64,000 nt of DNA from NCBI RefSeq assembly GCF_006715005.1, contig NZ_VFMJ01000002.1:1-64000 (forward strand). The letters run 5' to 3'. The notes under the pieces were generated by a model, which saw only the letters and a program-made list of their open reading frames with translations, did no database searches and was not told the DNA's origin. The stretch is from Serratia marcescens. GTDB taxonomy: Bacteria > Pseudomonadota > Gammaproteobacteria > Enterobacterales > Enterobacteriaceae. Below are positions 42,257 through 50,471 of the stretch, piece by piece (position 1 is the first letter of the stretch; each line of letters starts with the position of its first letter). The translations under genes and the position numbers were made by a program.

Positions 42257-43432
42257 GTGAAGACCAATTTTAACCAGGTAATTAACCGCCATAACACCGG
42301 CTCGGTGAAGTGGGACTTTATCGAGCACTATCTCCAGTTGGATGGCAGCGATCTGTTACCCATGTGGGTTTCTGATTTTGACTTCAAGTGCCCCCCTGAA
42401 GTCCAAAATGCCCTGCATAGCCGGGTTGACCACGGCATATTTGGCTACAGCGAACGAGACGATCACTATTACCAGGCTGCCATGGATTGGTTCTCAAAGC
42501 GGCACAACCTGCAGCTGAAGCGAGAATGGTTTACGTCGGTCGAAGGTGTCGTTCCCGGCCTGGCTCTCCTTATTCAGATGCTCAGTAACCCGGGCGATGC
42601 CGTTGTGATACAAGGGCCCTACTACGGATCATTCGCCAAGATCATTACCATGAACGGTAGAAACGTCGTCGAGAATCCGCTGACAGAAAGCCCTCAGGGA
42701 TATCAATTCGACTTCGCCCAGCTTGAAAGCTGCTTCCGGCAACACACGCCCCCGCTGTTACTGTTGTGCAATCCGCACAACCCTACCGGACGCTGCTGGA
42801 CACATGACGAACTGACGCAGTTGATGACGCTCTGCCGCGCCCATGGCGTGACCGTAATCTCTGACGAAATTTGGGCAGACCTGCTGCTGCCCGGGCAGAC
42901 GTTCACATCGGTCCTGCACCTGGATAAGGACTGCCAGGAACAAGTGATTGCTGCTACCGCTGCCAGCAAAACATTTGGATTGTCGTCACTGCGGATCTCG
43001 AATTTCCTGATCCCCAATGCCCGGATGCGAGGGGCGTTCATCGAACGCCTCAACGCCCATGGCCTGGATGTCTTTAATGCGCTGTCGATGACGGCAGCCA
43101 CTGCGGCTTATCAGCACGGCGAGGCCTGGCTTGACGATTTGCAGCGCTATCTGGCTGAGAACCGGCGCTGGTTTGAACAGGCGTTAAGCTATGCCGCGCC
43201 CTGGTGCAAAATGACACGGGCGGAAGGCACTTACCTTGCCTGGCTGGATTGTCGCGCCCTGGGGTTGGATGACGATGCCTTACAACAGTCATTGATCCAC
43301 ACATCGAAGATCGCGCCCTCGATGGGCTGCAGCTTTGGCTCCCAGGGGAAGGGATTTATCCGCATCAATCTGGGCTGCCCTCGTCAGTACCTGGAAGACG
43401 CAATCAGAGGGTTGGCCAAACTTACCCCTTAA
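42257..43432 (+). CDS. PatB/MalY-type PLP-dependent C-S lyase
   Basis: A 391-aa fold-type I aminotransferase-like enzyme. Conserved parts are MWVSDFDFKCPPEV near the start, SVEGVVPGLALLIQ, CNPHNPTGRCW, SDEIWADLLLPG and the PLP Lys in ATAASKTFGLSSLRIS. MalY/PatB enzymes split cystathionine and cysteine S-conjugates to a thiol, pyruvate and ammonia. The start is GTG at 42,257, which has AGAAGG at 9 nt. An ATG at 42,248 that overlaps the antiporter stop is an alternative. Coupling to the antiporter indicates one operon. Confidence 0.88.
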   Translation: MKTNFNQVINRHNTGSVKWDFIEHYLQLDGSDLLPMWVSDFDFKCPPEVQNALHSRVDHGIFGYSERDDHYYQAAMDWFSKRHNLQLKREWFTSVEGVVPGLALLIQMLSNPGDAVVIQGPYYGSFAKIITMNGRNVVENPLTESPQGYQFDFAQLESCFRQHTPPLLLLCNPHNPTGRCWTHDELTQLMTLCRAHGVTVISDEIWADLLLPGQTFTSVLHLDKDCQEQVIAATAASKTFGLSSLRISNFLIPNARMRGAFIERLNAHGLDVFNALSMTAATAAYQHGEAWLDDLQRYLAENRRWFEQALSYAAPWCKMTRAEGTYLAWLDCRALGLDDDALQQSLIHTSKIAPSMGCSFGSQGKGFIRINLGCPRQYLEDAIRGLAKLTP

Positions 43433-43491
43433 ACAACAGGCACCCGACGGCGCAGACCATACAACTCGGGGCCAGATAATAATGATAGTTA

Positions 43492-43513
43492 GTGCCCAGC
43501 TTTGCGTGGGCAC
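43492..43513 (+). terminator. Hairpin after the C-S lyase gene
   Basis: GTGCCCA-GCTTTGCG-TGGGCAC, a perfect 7-bp stem, 60 bp after the lyase stop. No run of T follows, so its role as a terminator is weak. A second perfect hairpin CTGTCAG-ACCA-CTGACAG lies at 43,589-43,606, before the HTH gene. Nothing else is seen between 43,433 and 43,634. Confidence 0.35.
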
Positions 43514-43634
43514 ACTCAACACCAGGGAAGTCATTCAGGACCCGCATCGACCAAGCATAGGTTCGAGCGGGTACTGACCATCAAGGAACTGTCAGACCAC
43601 TGACAGGCCGTGGACCACTAGATGGAAGGCTAAA

Positions 43635-43925
43635 ATGGCTGCTGTTGAGACTGCACAATTTGCGCGTTACTTCGAATTATTCCCCGAGTTGACGCCGACA
43701 CAAGCAATGACCTGTATCCTGTACTCCATGGGATTGGCCATCACGACCATTGCAGACCTGCGCGACGTATCGCCAGAGACCGTGCGTAAAGTGCTGCAGG
43801 AGGCGCGCCAAAAACTCGAATTATCCAACCTGGTTGCCGTCACCAGCGCCGTCCAGGTGAGGCTGACTATGGCCATGATGGGACTGCACATTGATCTGCG
43901 CGAGGAACGCCCACGAGTGGCGTAA
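43635..43925 (+). CDS. LuxR-type HTH protein, paralogue of the 25.2-kb regulator
   Basis: A 96-aa protein with FPELTPTQAMTCILYSMGLAITTIADLRDVSPETVRKVLQEARQKLEL, the same HTH design as the 91-aa protein at 25,169-25,444. The two share their length, start and core motif. GGAAGG stands close before ATG 43,635. It lies between the metabolic cargo and the partition genes. A role as a transfer or partition regulator is possible. Confidence 0.6.
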   Translation: MAAVETAQFARYFELFPELTPTQAMTCILYSMGLAITTIADLRDVSPETVRKVLQEARQKLELSNLVAVTSAVQVRLTMAMMGLHIDLREERPRVA

Positions 43926-44124
43926 CTGTTACTGATTTCTGTATTTAATGAAATGTTATTTTCATTAAATACAGATAATCGTAATGATAGCGTTTCAAAC
44001 GGTACGCAGGGAGCTACGGCTCGACAGCAATGATGAGTCGTAACCTGCCTGCCCTACCGTCTCATCCTAAACGCAAAAGCGTTTAATCTTAAAATCGCAT
44101 AATCGTAAAACATTAAATACAGAA
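43926..44124. repeat. Inverted and direct repeats next to parG
   Basis: A 13-bp perfect inverted repeat, CTGTATTTAATGA (43,939-43,951) and TCATTAAATACAG (43,962-43,974). CATTAAATACAG recurs at 44,111-44,122 just beyond the parG stop. AT-rich boxes of the form TAATCGTAA are also present. The arrangement is like binding sites for a partition or replication protein, or a terminator between the convergent HTH and parG genes. No gene is seen here. Confidence 0.5.
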
Positions 44125-44367
44125 TTACTCTTTTCCGTATTTATCATATAACAGCTCGCGCACCTCATCGGCGATCTTGGTGCCCCTCAGGGCACAGGCA
44201 GACTTGATGGCCTTATGCAGGCTCTCCGGGATATCTATCGTGAGTCGCTTCATTTTCTCGACCGGCTGCGGTGGCGCTTCTTCGACAGCGCGGCTTTCCA
44301 CCCAGGCATCCGCACTGGGTGCAGGTTTGGTTGGCTTGGCACCGAAAGTCACTTTTTTCCCACTCAT
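44125..44367 (-). CDS. parG: ParG-like partition DNA-binding protein
   Basis: An 80-aa protein with a flexible N-terminus containing KKVTFGAKP and a ribbon-helix-helix C-terminal domain (MKRLTIDIPESLHKAIKSACALRGTKIADEVRELLYDKYG). Size and layout match ParG of TP228 (76 aa), which also has a KxTFG-type N-terminus and binds the centromere and the par promoter. It starts 2 nt after parF ends. ParG stimulates ParF ATPase activity and links it to the DNA. Confidence 0.85.
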   Translation of the reverse strand: MSGKKVTFGAKPTKPAPSADAWVESRAVEEAPPQPVEKMKRLTIDIPESLHKAIKSACALRGTKIADEVRELLYDKYGKE

Positions 44368-44369
44368 AC

Positions 44370-44993
44370 TTATTGCTCCAAAATCTCGTTAACCAGGGCG
44401 CCGATCTCTTTTGACGCCGCCGAATCCGGCTCTAGCTCGAACACGGCTTTACCGACCGCCGCCGCTTCAGCGAAGATCACCCGCTGCGACACCGTGGCTT
44501 GCAACACCGGTGTTTCATACGTCGACAGCGCCTCGCCGACATCACGGCCAATCGCAGTATTTACGATTTTACGATTAACCGCAAATACAGATTTAAGGTT
44601 TTCTTTATAAATCTTGGCTTCCTGGATCAGCGTGACCACTTCCTGTGCCGCCCACACGTCATACGGACTGGGTTGAACAGGGATCACCACTAGGTCTGCC
44701 GCCATAATGGCGGAACGGGCCAGATCCGTGACGCGGGGCGGGCCATCGATGATAATGTGGTCATAATCCTGGGTGAACTTGCCGATATCCTTGTGCAGCG
44801 TGGCGCGCGGCAACCCTAGCACAGGGAAAGCGGACGCATCTTCCCGTGCTGCCGCCCAATCCAGGGCGCTGCCCTGAGGATCGGCATCAAGCAGCAATAC
44901 GCGCGCGCCATCCGCCGCCAGACGGGCAGCAATATTGACGCTGAGAGTGGTTTTGCCAACTCCCCCTTTCTGGTTCAGTACAGAGATAATCAT
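44370..44993 (-). CDS. parF: ParF-type partition ATPase
   Basis: A 207-aa ParA/MinD-superfamily ATPase. ATG 44,993 has CAGGAG 7 nt upstream. The deviant Walker A (NQKGGVGKTT, residues 7-16), the A' motif (LLLDADPQGSALDW) and the Walker B (HIIIDGPP) are all present. ParF of TP228 has 206 residues. It polymerises with ATP to separate plasmid copies and is partnered by the ParG-like protein that follows. No N-terminal HTH exists, as expected for the type Ib class. Confidence 0.92.
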   Translation of the reverse strand: MIISVLNQKGGVGKTTLSVNIAARLAADGARVLLLDADPQGSALDWAAAREDASAFPVLGLPRATLHKDIGKFTQDYDHIIIDGPPRVTDLARSAIMAADLVVIPVQPSPYDVWAAQEVVTLIQEAKIYKENLKSVFAVNRKIVNTAIGRDVGEALSTYETPVLQATVSQRVIFAEAAAVGKAVFELEPDSAASKEIGALVNEILEQ

Positions 44994-45164
44994 CAGGCAC
45001 TCCTGGTATGGGTGGTTACGATTTTCAGTAAAACCGTATTTCTGCAAACTAACAATTACGATTCAATTGCAGTGTATGCATAAGCACGGGCAAGGTCAAT
45101 ACTGAAATCATCAAATACGCTTTTCCGTAAAATCGTATTTGCGATTTGTCGTAAAACCAGAGGG
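44994..45164. promoter_or_regulatory. Candidate par promoter and centromere with repeated boxes
   Basis: GTAAAACCGTATTT (45,028-45,041) and GTAAAATCGTATTT (45,127-45,140) are 14-bp direct repeats differing in one base. A third partial box GTAAAACC is at 45,151. In TP228-type systems the centromere parH lies directly upstream of parF, as here. The exact operator cannot be proven by eye, and the boxes could also be replication iterons. Confidence 0.5.
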
Positions 45165-45929
45165 TTATCTTAGAGAAGGGAGCGCCAGCAGCCCCCGCGC
45201 CTCATCAACGGGCAGAGAGAAGGCCAGATCCGGCGTGACATCCAGGGCGAAGATCCGAGTATAGATTTCGGTATTTTCCAGGCGCTTGTGGCCCATCAGC
45301 GCCTGGACCTGTTTGACGTGCACATCGTTCATCAGAAGATGCATCGCATAGCTGTGGCGGAACGTGTGCGGGGTGATGGGGCGCACCGAAAAAGTCACGC
45401 CATCCTGGGCGGCCCGGCGAACCGCCGCCCGCAGCCAGTTACGCGGCGTCTCCTGGCTGGCCACATCCCACATCGGCGTCGCCCGGCGTGTCAGCAACTT
45501 GAATGTCGCAAAATAGCCCTGCAGCCGGCGAACATATCCCGCATCCGGCAGCGGCACCGCCCGGAACGGCGCCTCCCGCCGCTGCTGCTCTTCCTTGGTC
45601 GGCCGGCGCCGCGGCCGGGGCGCGCGTTGCTTCAGCGTGCGCAGCCGGACAAACGGCAGGTCGCCATTGAAGAACACATCCCCCGGCGTCAGCGCCAGGG
45701 CTTCATTGATGCGGGCACCGGTGTTCCACAGGGTTTCGATCAGCATGCGCTGGCGCAGATCGGGCAGGTAGTCGAGCAGCACCGCAATTTCCGGCGCCAG
45801 CAGGTAGCGGGGCACATCCAGTGAGGCGGCCAGGGCCATTTCGCGCAGCCGAACGGCGCGCGCGAAGCCGCCAGGCAGACTGATCGCGCTACGTGAAATC
45901 TGTCCCATCTCGAGGGGGATGATACTCAA
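45165..45929 (-). CDS. ResD-like tyrosine recombinase (multimer resolution)
   Basis: A 254-aa tyrosine recombinase. The catalytic residues are in order: Arg (TLWNTGARINEALAL), His-x-x-Arg (ITPHTFRHSYAMHLL), His (LMGHKRLENTEI) and Tyr (EIYTRIFALDV). The C-terminal FALDV pattern resembles ResD (D protein) of F, which resolves plasmid dimers. The likely target is the 455-bp region just upstream. It lies next to parFG, forming a stability module. Confidence 0.85.
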   Translation of the reverse strand: MSIIPLEMGQISRSAISLPGGFARAVRLREMALAASLDVPRYLLAPEIAVLLDYLPDLRQRMLIETLWNTGARINEALALTPGDVFFNGDLPFVRLRTLKQRAPRPRRRPTKEEQQRREAPFRAVPLPDAGYVRRLQGYFATFKLLTRRATPMWDVASQETPRNWLRAAVRRAAQDGVTFSVRPITPHTFRHSYAMHLLMNDVHVKQVQALMGHKRLENTEIYTRIFALDVTPDLAFSLPVDEARGLLALPSLR

Positions 45930-46383
45930 TTTTTCATTCTCCGCTACTTGCTCAATTTTCGGCCTGCAAAGCCCCTTATCGCAACCAAACCTGACCGGCC
46001 ATCACTTCCGACCACTATTGTGCCGCGTCAGGCCCGGCGCAGTGAAGCCGAATAAATCGGTGATCGGTCAGGACAGCATCGCATAAAAATTGGGGAAAAA
46101 ACGCAATGTGCGTAAAAAACACAATCACCCTTGACGCCGGTTGGCGCCGCCGCGACCGGCGTTAAGCGAACGCCGTCCCTAATCCGCTGTGACACAAGGG
46201 AAAATCGGCCGGGAGATGGCCGGGCAGGGCGGCTGGGGAGTCTACCGGTAATGCCCAATTTCCCGGTGACGACGTCACCGTCAGTTTGTAATGAAAGTGT
46301 AATTCCCAATAAAACAAGCTTTTTACCAAATGACAACATCAGCAGTATAATCATCCCATCATGGATAAATACAGGGCAGGGTA
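45930..46383. other. Non-coding region with inverted repeats upstream of the recombinase
   Basis: About 450 bp with no supported gene. CCTGACCG-GCC-ATCAC (45,990-46,005) and GTGATCGGTCAGG (46,060-46,072) form an imperfect inverted repeat suited to a recombinase core site. ACGCCGGT/ACCGGCGT (46,134-46,141 and 46,155-46,162) is a second one. A TATAAT box at 46,346-46,351 with TTTACC 18 bp upstream may serve the next gene. It may be a res site or contain an origin, but no replication gene is close. Confidence 0.45.
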
Positions 46384-47259
46384 ATGTTTCACTTATTAGT
46401 CAGTTATGCAGGGTGGAATGATGAGCACGGTTGGCAGGACAACTCAGGATCGCTCGATTTAGGGCGTTCCATCACCAACGCGCATACAGATCCACAACTG
46501 GTTGAACGGTTTCGCCCCAATGGGGAGTTTTCTATGGCGGAAATCACACAATATCCGGCTCTAATTATGACAGAACTGGAAGGAAGGGGAGCTCCTTTTG
46601 CTAGAGTGGGTAATATTACGAACGTTAAAAAAGCAGGCCGTGACGCGATAATAACATACCGTCTCGACCCAGCGATCCCACCTATATCAACCCAGTCAAT
46701 AAAAAACTTCGCACGCGAGCTCGGACTGACTGATTTCCAATTAATCCATACCCATTGGTCTGTAAATAATGGGGATTTATTCGAAGTTTTATTCAGAAAT
46801 AGTATAGGAGCCATCCCTAAACCAGACGTTTTTAATATTGACCATATTCATCATGTTGAACAACAACAATTGTCCGTCATGATGCCATTTGCTGGAAACT
46901 TCACTCCTGTGTATCAGGCCATACAGACGATGGCCGCGGATATGGGCATGGTATGTAACCGCGCCGATGATATATGGGACCATCAACACATTATGCAGGA
47001 TGTGGTTTCGCTCATTTGTAAATCTTCAGTGGTAATTTGTGACCTTTCGGGAAAGAATCCCAACGTGTTTTATGAGGCCGGTATCGCACATGCGCTAGGT
47101 AAACAGGTGATCCTTATTACGCAGCATATGGATGACATTCCTTTTGATCTCCGGTCCGTACGTGCAATTCAATACTTCCCCAACGGAGAAGGTATTGATG
47201 CGATGATAAAAAAATTACGTCCCCGAGTAAGCAAATTAAGCGGTGGTCATTTTCACTAG
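46384..47259 (+). CDS. Protein with TIR/deoxyribosyltransferase-like C-terminal domain, defence candidate
   Basis: A 291-aa protein. The C-terminal half (about 160-290) has the pattern of the nucleoside 2-deoxyribosyltransferase/TIR-like superfamily: SVMMPFAGNFTPVYQAIQTMA, then SVVICDLSGKNPNVFYEAGIAHALGKQVILIT, with the probable catalytic Glu in FYEAG. The N-terminal 150 residues (AEITQYPALIMTELEGRGAPFARVG) are not recognised. Domains of this class act as NAD- or nucleotide-degrading effectors in several phage-defence systems. The gene is AT-rich against its surroundings and lies in an accessory island. Defence is inferred. Confidence 0.65.
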   Translation: MFHLLVSYAGWNDEHGWQDNSGSLDLGRSITNAHTDPQLVERFRPNGEFSMAEITQYPALIMTELEGRGAPFARVGNITNVKKAGRDAIITYRLDPAIPPISTQSIKNFARELGLTDFQLIHTHWSVNNGDLFEVLFRNSIGAIPKPDVFNIDHIHHVEQQQLSVMMPFAGNFTPVYQAIQTMAADMGMVCNRADDIWDHQHIMQDVVSLICKSSVVICDLSGKNPNVFYEAGIAHALGKQVILITQHMDDIPFDLRSVRAIQYFPNGEGIDAMIKKLRPRVSKLSGGHFH

Positions 47260-47348
47260 CTAGCGTACCGTGGCATGGAAGCGCACGGATAATGACAGGA
47301 TAGTAATAGAAGAAAATTAGTGATTAAAGGATTTTGGATGAGAAAAAT

Positions 47349-48335
47349 ATGAACAGTATCGACCTATCTCACCTGTCAGCCCTACAAATCAAGGCTGCAC
47401 GCGAGTTCGCTGCTTTGAAGTTCGATATCGACATGAAAGCCAGGGATTGCCCAGAAAACATACCTGATGACCTCCATGGCCCAATGAGAGGGGGAGAGTA
47501 TGGCCCTTATTTTGGAATGTGTTTCTTTAACAGTATCATGCCTTTCATGCCTCGGGATTCCGAAACACAAACACCAGAAACATTATTGATCCCGGTTGCT
47601 CAAACCCTTGGTTGTAGTTGGCGGTGGTGGCCAGACCGTTATCTATCAAAAAAAGATGAAGAAAAAATAAAATCACATATTTTTTCGGAATATGGAATAA
47701 GCAGTACCAGTTATACCTGCATACCTGAACTCGGTCTATTCCTACCTCATGAGGGAAAGAATCGCGTCAACTTTTGTCGACACCACAATATCGATGATAT
47801 CCCTGCCAGGGTATACACACATCATTATCCAAAAGCCGAAAGAATGGCGATTTATATCGTAAACATTGCCGGCGGAAAGGATTTTTGGTCCATACTGGAT
47901 GGTCGATACATCCAGAAAATCAGTCACTTCTCCTTTGCATGGCCTTTACTTCGTGCTTATGGCGTAACAATCAAGCACCAGTGGCCAACTGAGTTACCTC
48001 CTTTAAAGGATATATTGGCTCACTCCGAAACCTCTAAGGAAACAGAAATTTTTTACGAGCATGTTATTGATGTTGAAAAAATCAGGATAAGGCTTGAAAA
48101 TAATTACATCCGTACCGGCATGATCGATTTCCCAATCCGCAACAAATATGTTTATCCGGCGCTATTTACAGTTATTTTTATGATAGCAATGACTGCTTTC
48201 GATTATTCAAGTGGTGGCCTAGCTGAAAGTATTTTTCTAGCCATAGGCGCTTTTTCTGCAGGCAGCTTGTTTACCCTAATAGCCCCCGTTTTTTGGACTA
48301 AAAAAAGGCATTTAGTAAACGAAAACCGCCCCTAA
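47349..48335 (+). CDS. Unknown membrane-anchored protein, partner candidate of the TIR-like gene
   Basis: A 328-aa protein with a long soluble N-terminal part (about 1-265) rich in aromatic residues (GCSWRWWPDRYLSKKDEEK, ARVYTHHYPKAERMAIYIVNIAGG) and two C-terminal membrane segments (YPALFTVIFMIAMTAFDY and SIFLAIGAFSAGSLFTLIAPVFW). The ribosome site is weak. It begins 89 bp after the TIR-like gene in the same direction and has the same AT-rich composition, so the two were probably acquired together. No family recognised. Confidence 0.6.
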   Translation: MNSIDLSHLSALQIKAAREFAALKFDIDMKARDCPENIPDDLHGPMRGGEYGPYFGMCFFNSIMPFMPRDSETQTPETLLIPVAQTLGCSWRWWPDRYLSKKDEEKIKSHIFSEYGISSTSYTCIPELGLFLPHEGKNRVNFCRHHNIDDIPARVYTHHYPKAERMAIYIVNIAGGKDFWSILDGRYIQKISHFSFAWPLLRAYGVTIKHQWPTELPPLKDILAHSETSKETEIFYEHVIDVEKIRIRLENNYIRTGMIDFPIRNKYVYPALFTVIFMIAMTAFDYSSGGLAESIFLAIGAFSAGSLFTLIAPVFWTKKRHLVNENRP

Positions 48336-48387
48336 ATCTCTAGAGCTAGGAGATTGAACAGAAAACTCTACGTGCTACGATGTCATC

Positions 48388-49320
48388 ATGAAAACGACAC
48401 CCACGCCTCACGACGCCTTGTTCAAGCAGTTTCTGACTCACCCGGAAACTGCCCGCGACTTTCTGCAGCAGCACCTGCCACCGGCACTGCTGAAAACCTG
48501 TGATCTAAGCACGTTGCGGCTAGAATCAGGCAACTTTGTCGAAGAAGACCTTCGCGCCTATTATTCCGACGTCCTGTATTCGCTCAAGACAGGGAAAGGA
48601 GACGGATACGTTTATTGTTTGATTGAACACCAGAGTTCACCAGACAAACACATGGCCTTCCGATTGATACGCTACGCTATCGCCGCCATGCAACGCCACC
48701 TTGACGCCGGTAATGAGCAATTGCCTCTGGTCGTCCCGTTGTTGTTCTACCATGGTCAGGTCACACCTTACCCGTATTCAATGTGCTGGCTGGATGAGTT
48801 TGGTGATCCCGAGTTGGCCCAACAACTTTACACTGGTGATTTTCCGTTGGTCGACGTTACCGTTATTCCAGATGATGAAATCATGCAGCACCGTCGTATG
48901 GCCATCTTGGAACTATTGCAAAAGCATGTCCGACAACGCGACCTGGCCGAATTACTGGAACAACTGGTCACCTTACTGTTGGCCGGATACACTACTAAAG
49001 AGCAGCTGGTATCATTGATGAATTACATGCTGCAGGTTGGCGATACGGCCTCTCCGGAAACCTTTATCCGCGAGCTGGCACGCCGGGCACCACAGCACGA
49101 GGAGGTTCTTATGACCATTGCACAAAAACTGGAACAAAAAGGCCTGGAGCGCGGGCTGGAAAAAGGCCGTTTGGAAGGACGCCAGGAAGGACGCCAGGAA
49201 GGGGTTCTCGAGGGCAAACTTGCCGTTGCCCGTACTATGCTGGCGAATGGCATCGACCGCGATTCAGTAATGAAAATGACCGGTCTGACTGCCGCCGACC
49301 TCGCGCAAATTCGCCATTAA
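48388..49320 (+). CDS. Rpn-family recombination-promoting nuclease / PD-(D/E)XK transposase-like protein
   Basis: A 310-aa protein with the Rpn (YhgA-like) signature: PTPHDALFKQFLTHPETARDFLQQHLP at the start, then RAYYSDVLYSLKTGKGDGYVYCLIEHQSSPDK, which holds the PD-(D/E)XK nuclease residues, and VVPLLFYHG. The C-terminal part is helical with a repeated GRLEGRQEGRQEGVLEGKL stretch. Members cut DNA and promote RecA-independent recombination. It is a common passenger of enterobacterial plasmids and often called a transposase. The full length suggests it is functional. Confidence 0.88.
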   Translation: MKTTPTPHDALFKQFLTHPETARDFLQQHLPPALLKTCDLSTLRLESGNFVEEDLRAYYSDVLYSLKTGKGDGYVYCLIEHQSSPDKHMAFRLIRYAIAAMQRHLDAGNEQLPLVVPLLFYHGQVTPYPYSMCWLDEFGDPELAQQLYTGDFPLVDVTVIPDDEIMQHRRMAILELLQKHVRQRDLAELLEQLVTLLLAGYTTKEQLVSLMNYMLQVGDTASPETFIRELARRAPQHEEVLMTIAQKLEQKGLERGLEKGRLEGRQEGRQEGVLEGKLAVARTMLANGIDRDSVMKMTGLTAADLAQIRH

Positions 49321-49348
49321 TCCATCGTGACAACCGGCAGGGTAGACG

Positions 49349-49984
49349 TTGTTAGATAAGACCAAATCCGTTTCTACGGATAACACCACCGCCGCACTCA
49401 GCCACCTGGCGTTCTGCGCCCTGGCAGCATTGGGGCTGGCCCGCCAGGACGGCATCGTTGGCACACCCTACGCCGAAAATCTGTTTCTGATCCGCTGGCT
49501 GGCCACCGCCCAAAAACAGAAGCGGTTCCCTAAAAGTGTTGCCGTGGATCTCACCTGGCTGCTCGAACGCGGCCGCAAACACGGCCCGGCCGGCAAACTG
49601 CGCCAGCATCTGGAATACCTGTGGCGCTCCTGCAGCGGCAATCTCGCCGCGCAGTCCGATTTATTCCGGCTCACTTACGCGACTGAAACCCTGAAAGATC
49701 GGGGCTGGGACAACTATGTGATGGATGCCCGCGAGTGGCGGTCGGAAACCACACCCACGCCGTCCCAGCACAACGGATTTTACGTCGAAAAAACGGCGCT
49801 CAATGCCGCCTTCTCTCAGGATGGCCATCACCTGCAGCCGGTCTCTTTTCGCATTGTCGGCGATGCCGATACGTTCATTCAGGTCATGGCAGAGTATGGA
49901 CTGCAGGCCCGCCTTGCAGACAGCAAGCCGACATATCAGACGGTAACACTGGAGCCAGGCGAGCACAGCAACGCGCCAACCTGA
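49349..49984 (+). CDS. DUF2913 family protein
   Basis: A 211-aa protein with the DUF2913 pattern (LAFCALAALGLARQDGIVGTPYAENLFLIRWLATAQKQKRFPKSVA, LEYLWRSCSG, LFRLTYATETL). The start is a TTG codon at 49,349 with AGGG about 9 nt upstream. No ATG is nearby. The function of the family is unknown. It is the first of three tightly spaced genes that recur in enterobacterial accessory islands. Confidence 0.75.
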   Translation: MLDKTKSVSTDNTTAALSHLAFCALAALGLARQDGIVGTPYAENLFLIRWLATAQKQKRFPKSVAVDLTWLLERGRKHGPAGKLRQHLEYLWRSCSGNLAAQSDLFRLTYATETLKDRGWDNYVMDAREWRSETTPTPSQHNGFYVEKTALNAAFSQDGHHLQPVSFRIVGDADTFIQVMAEYGLQARLADSKPTYQTVTLEPGEHSNAPT

Positions 49985-50009
49985 CATCCCCTACGGTAAA
50001 GGATAACCT

Positions 50010-50471
50010 ATGGATACGGTTGAAGAATTAAACGGTACGTATTTCTACAAGGGATATACCCAGTTGACGCCCCAGCAGCTGTGGTGGCTTATCAGCGTCG
50101 ATGCGCTCCGTGAGCATCTGGGGATCAGCGTTGCCGATGCCGTCCTGATCGCATCAGGACAACCCTGGCTTCCCACGCGCCAAAAGCCGGGGACCGCCAC
50201 ACCAGGCACGTCAATCGCCTCGCGACTGTCACGGAAATACCTGGACAAGCCTTTGCCGAAAGGTATCCGTTTACCGACACTGGTGGGCGAAACCCCACAG
50301 CGCCTGCACATCAGCTACGTGAATAACTGGGGCAAATTTATCGGCCGCAATGTTCCCTGGCTGGGGTATGCCCTGTCGGCCTGGACCATTTACGCGATCG
50401 GCCGCGATGTAAAAGACCGTTTCAACCTCATCGCCCGTCCGGCAGACAGAATTCAGTGGACCTATTTTTGA
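50010..50471 (+). CDS. STM2901-family protein
   Basis: A 153-aa protein resembling the Salmonella STM2901 family: MDTVEELNGTYFYKGYTQLT, then a conserved PTRQKPGTATPGTSIASRLSRK and a C-terminal hydrophobic segment (GRNVPWLGYALSAWTIYAIG). It may associate with the membrane. Its stop shares the A with the ATG of the next gene. The function is not known. Confidence 0.75.
   Translation: MDTVEELNGTYFYKGYTQLTPQQLWWLISVDALREHLGISVADAVLIASGQPWLPTRQKPGTATPGTSIASRLSRKYLDKPLPKGIRLPTLVGETPQRLHISYVNNWGKFIGRNVPWLGYALSAWTIYAIGRDVKDRFNLIARPADRIQWTYF

Noticed and set aside
46028-46354. A 108-codon minus-strand frame upstream of the TIR-like gene
   Set aside because: No ribosome site, odd composition and no similarity to any family. 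It overlaps the inverted repeats of the non-coding region.
48388-49320. Insertion sequence transposase with terminal repeats
   Set aside because: Rpn proteins are often annotated as transposases, but no inverted repeats or target duplication were found at this gene.
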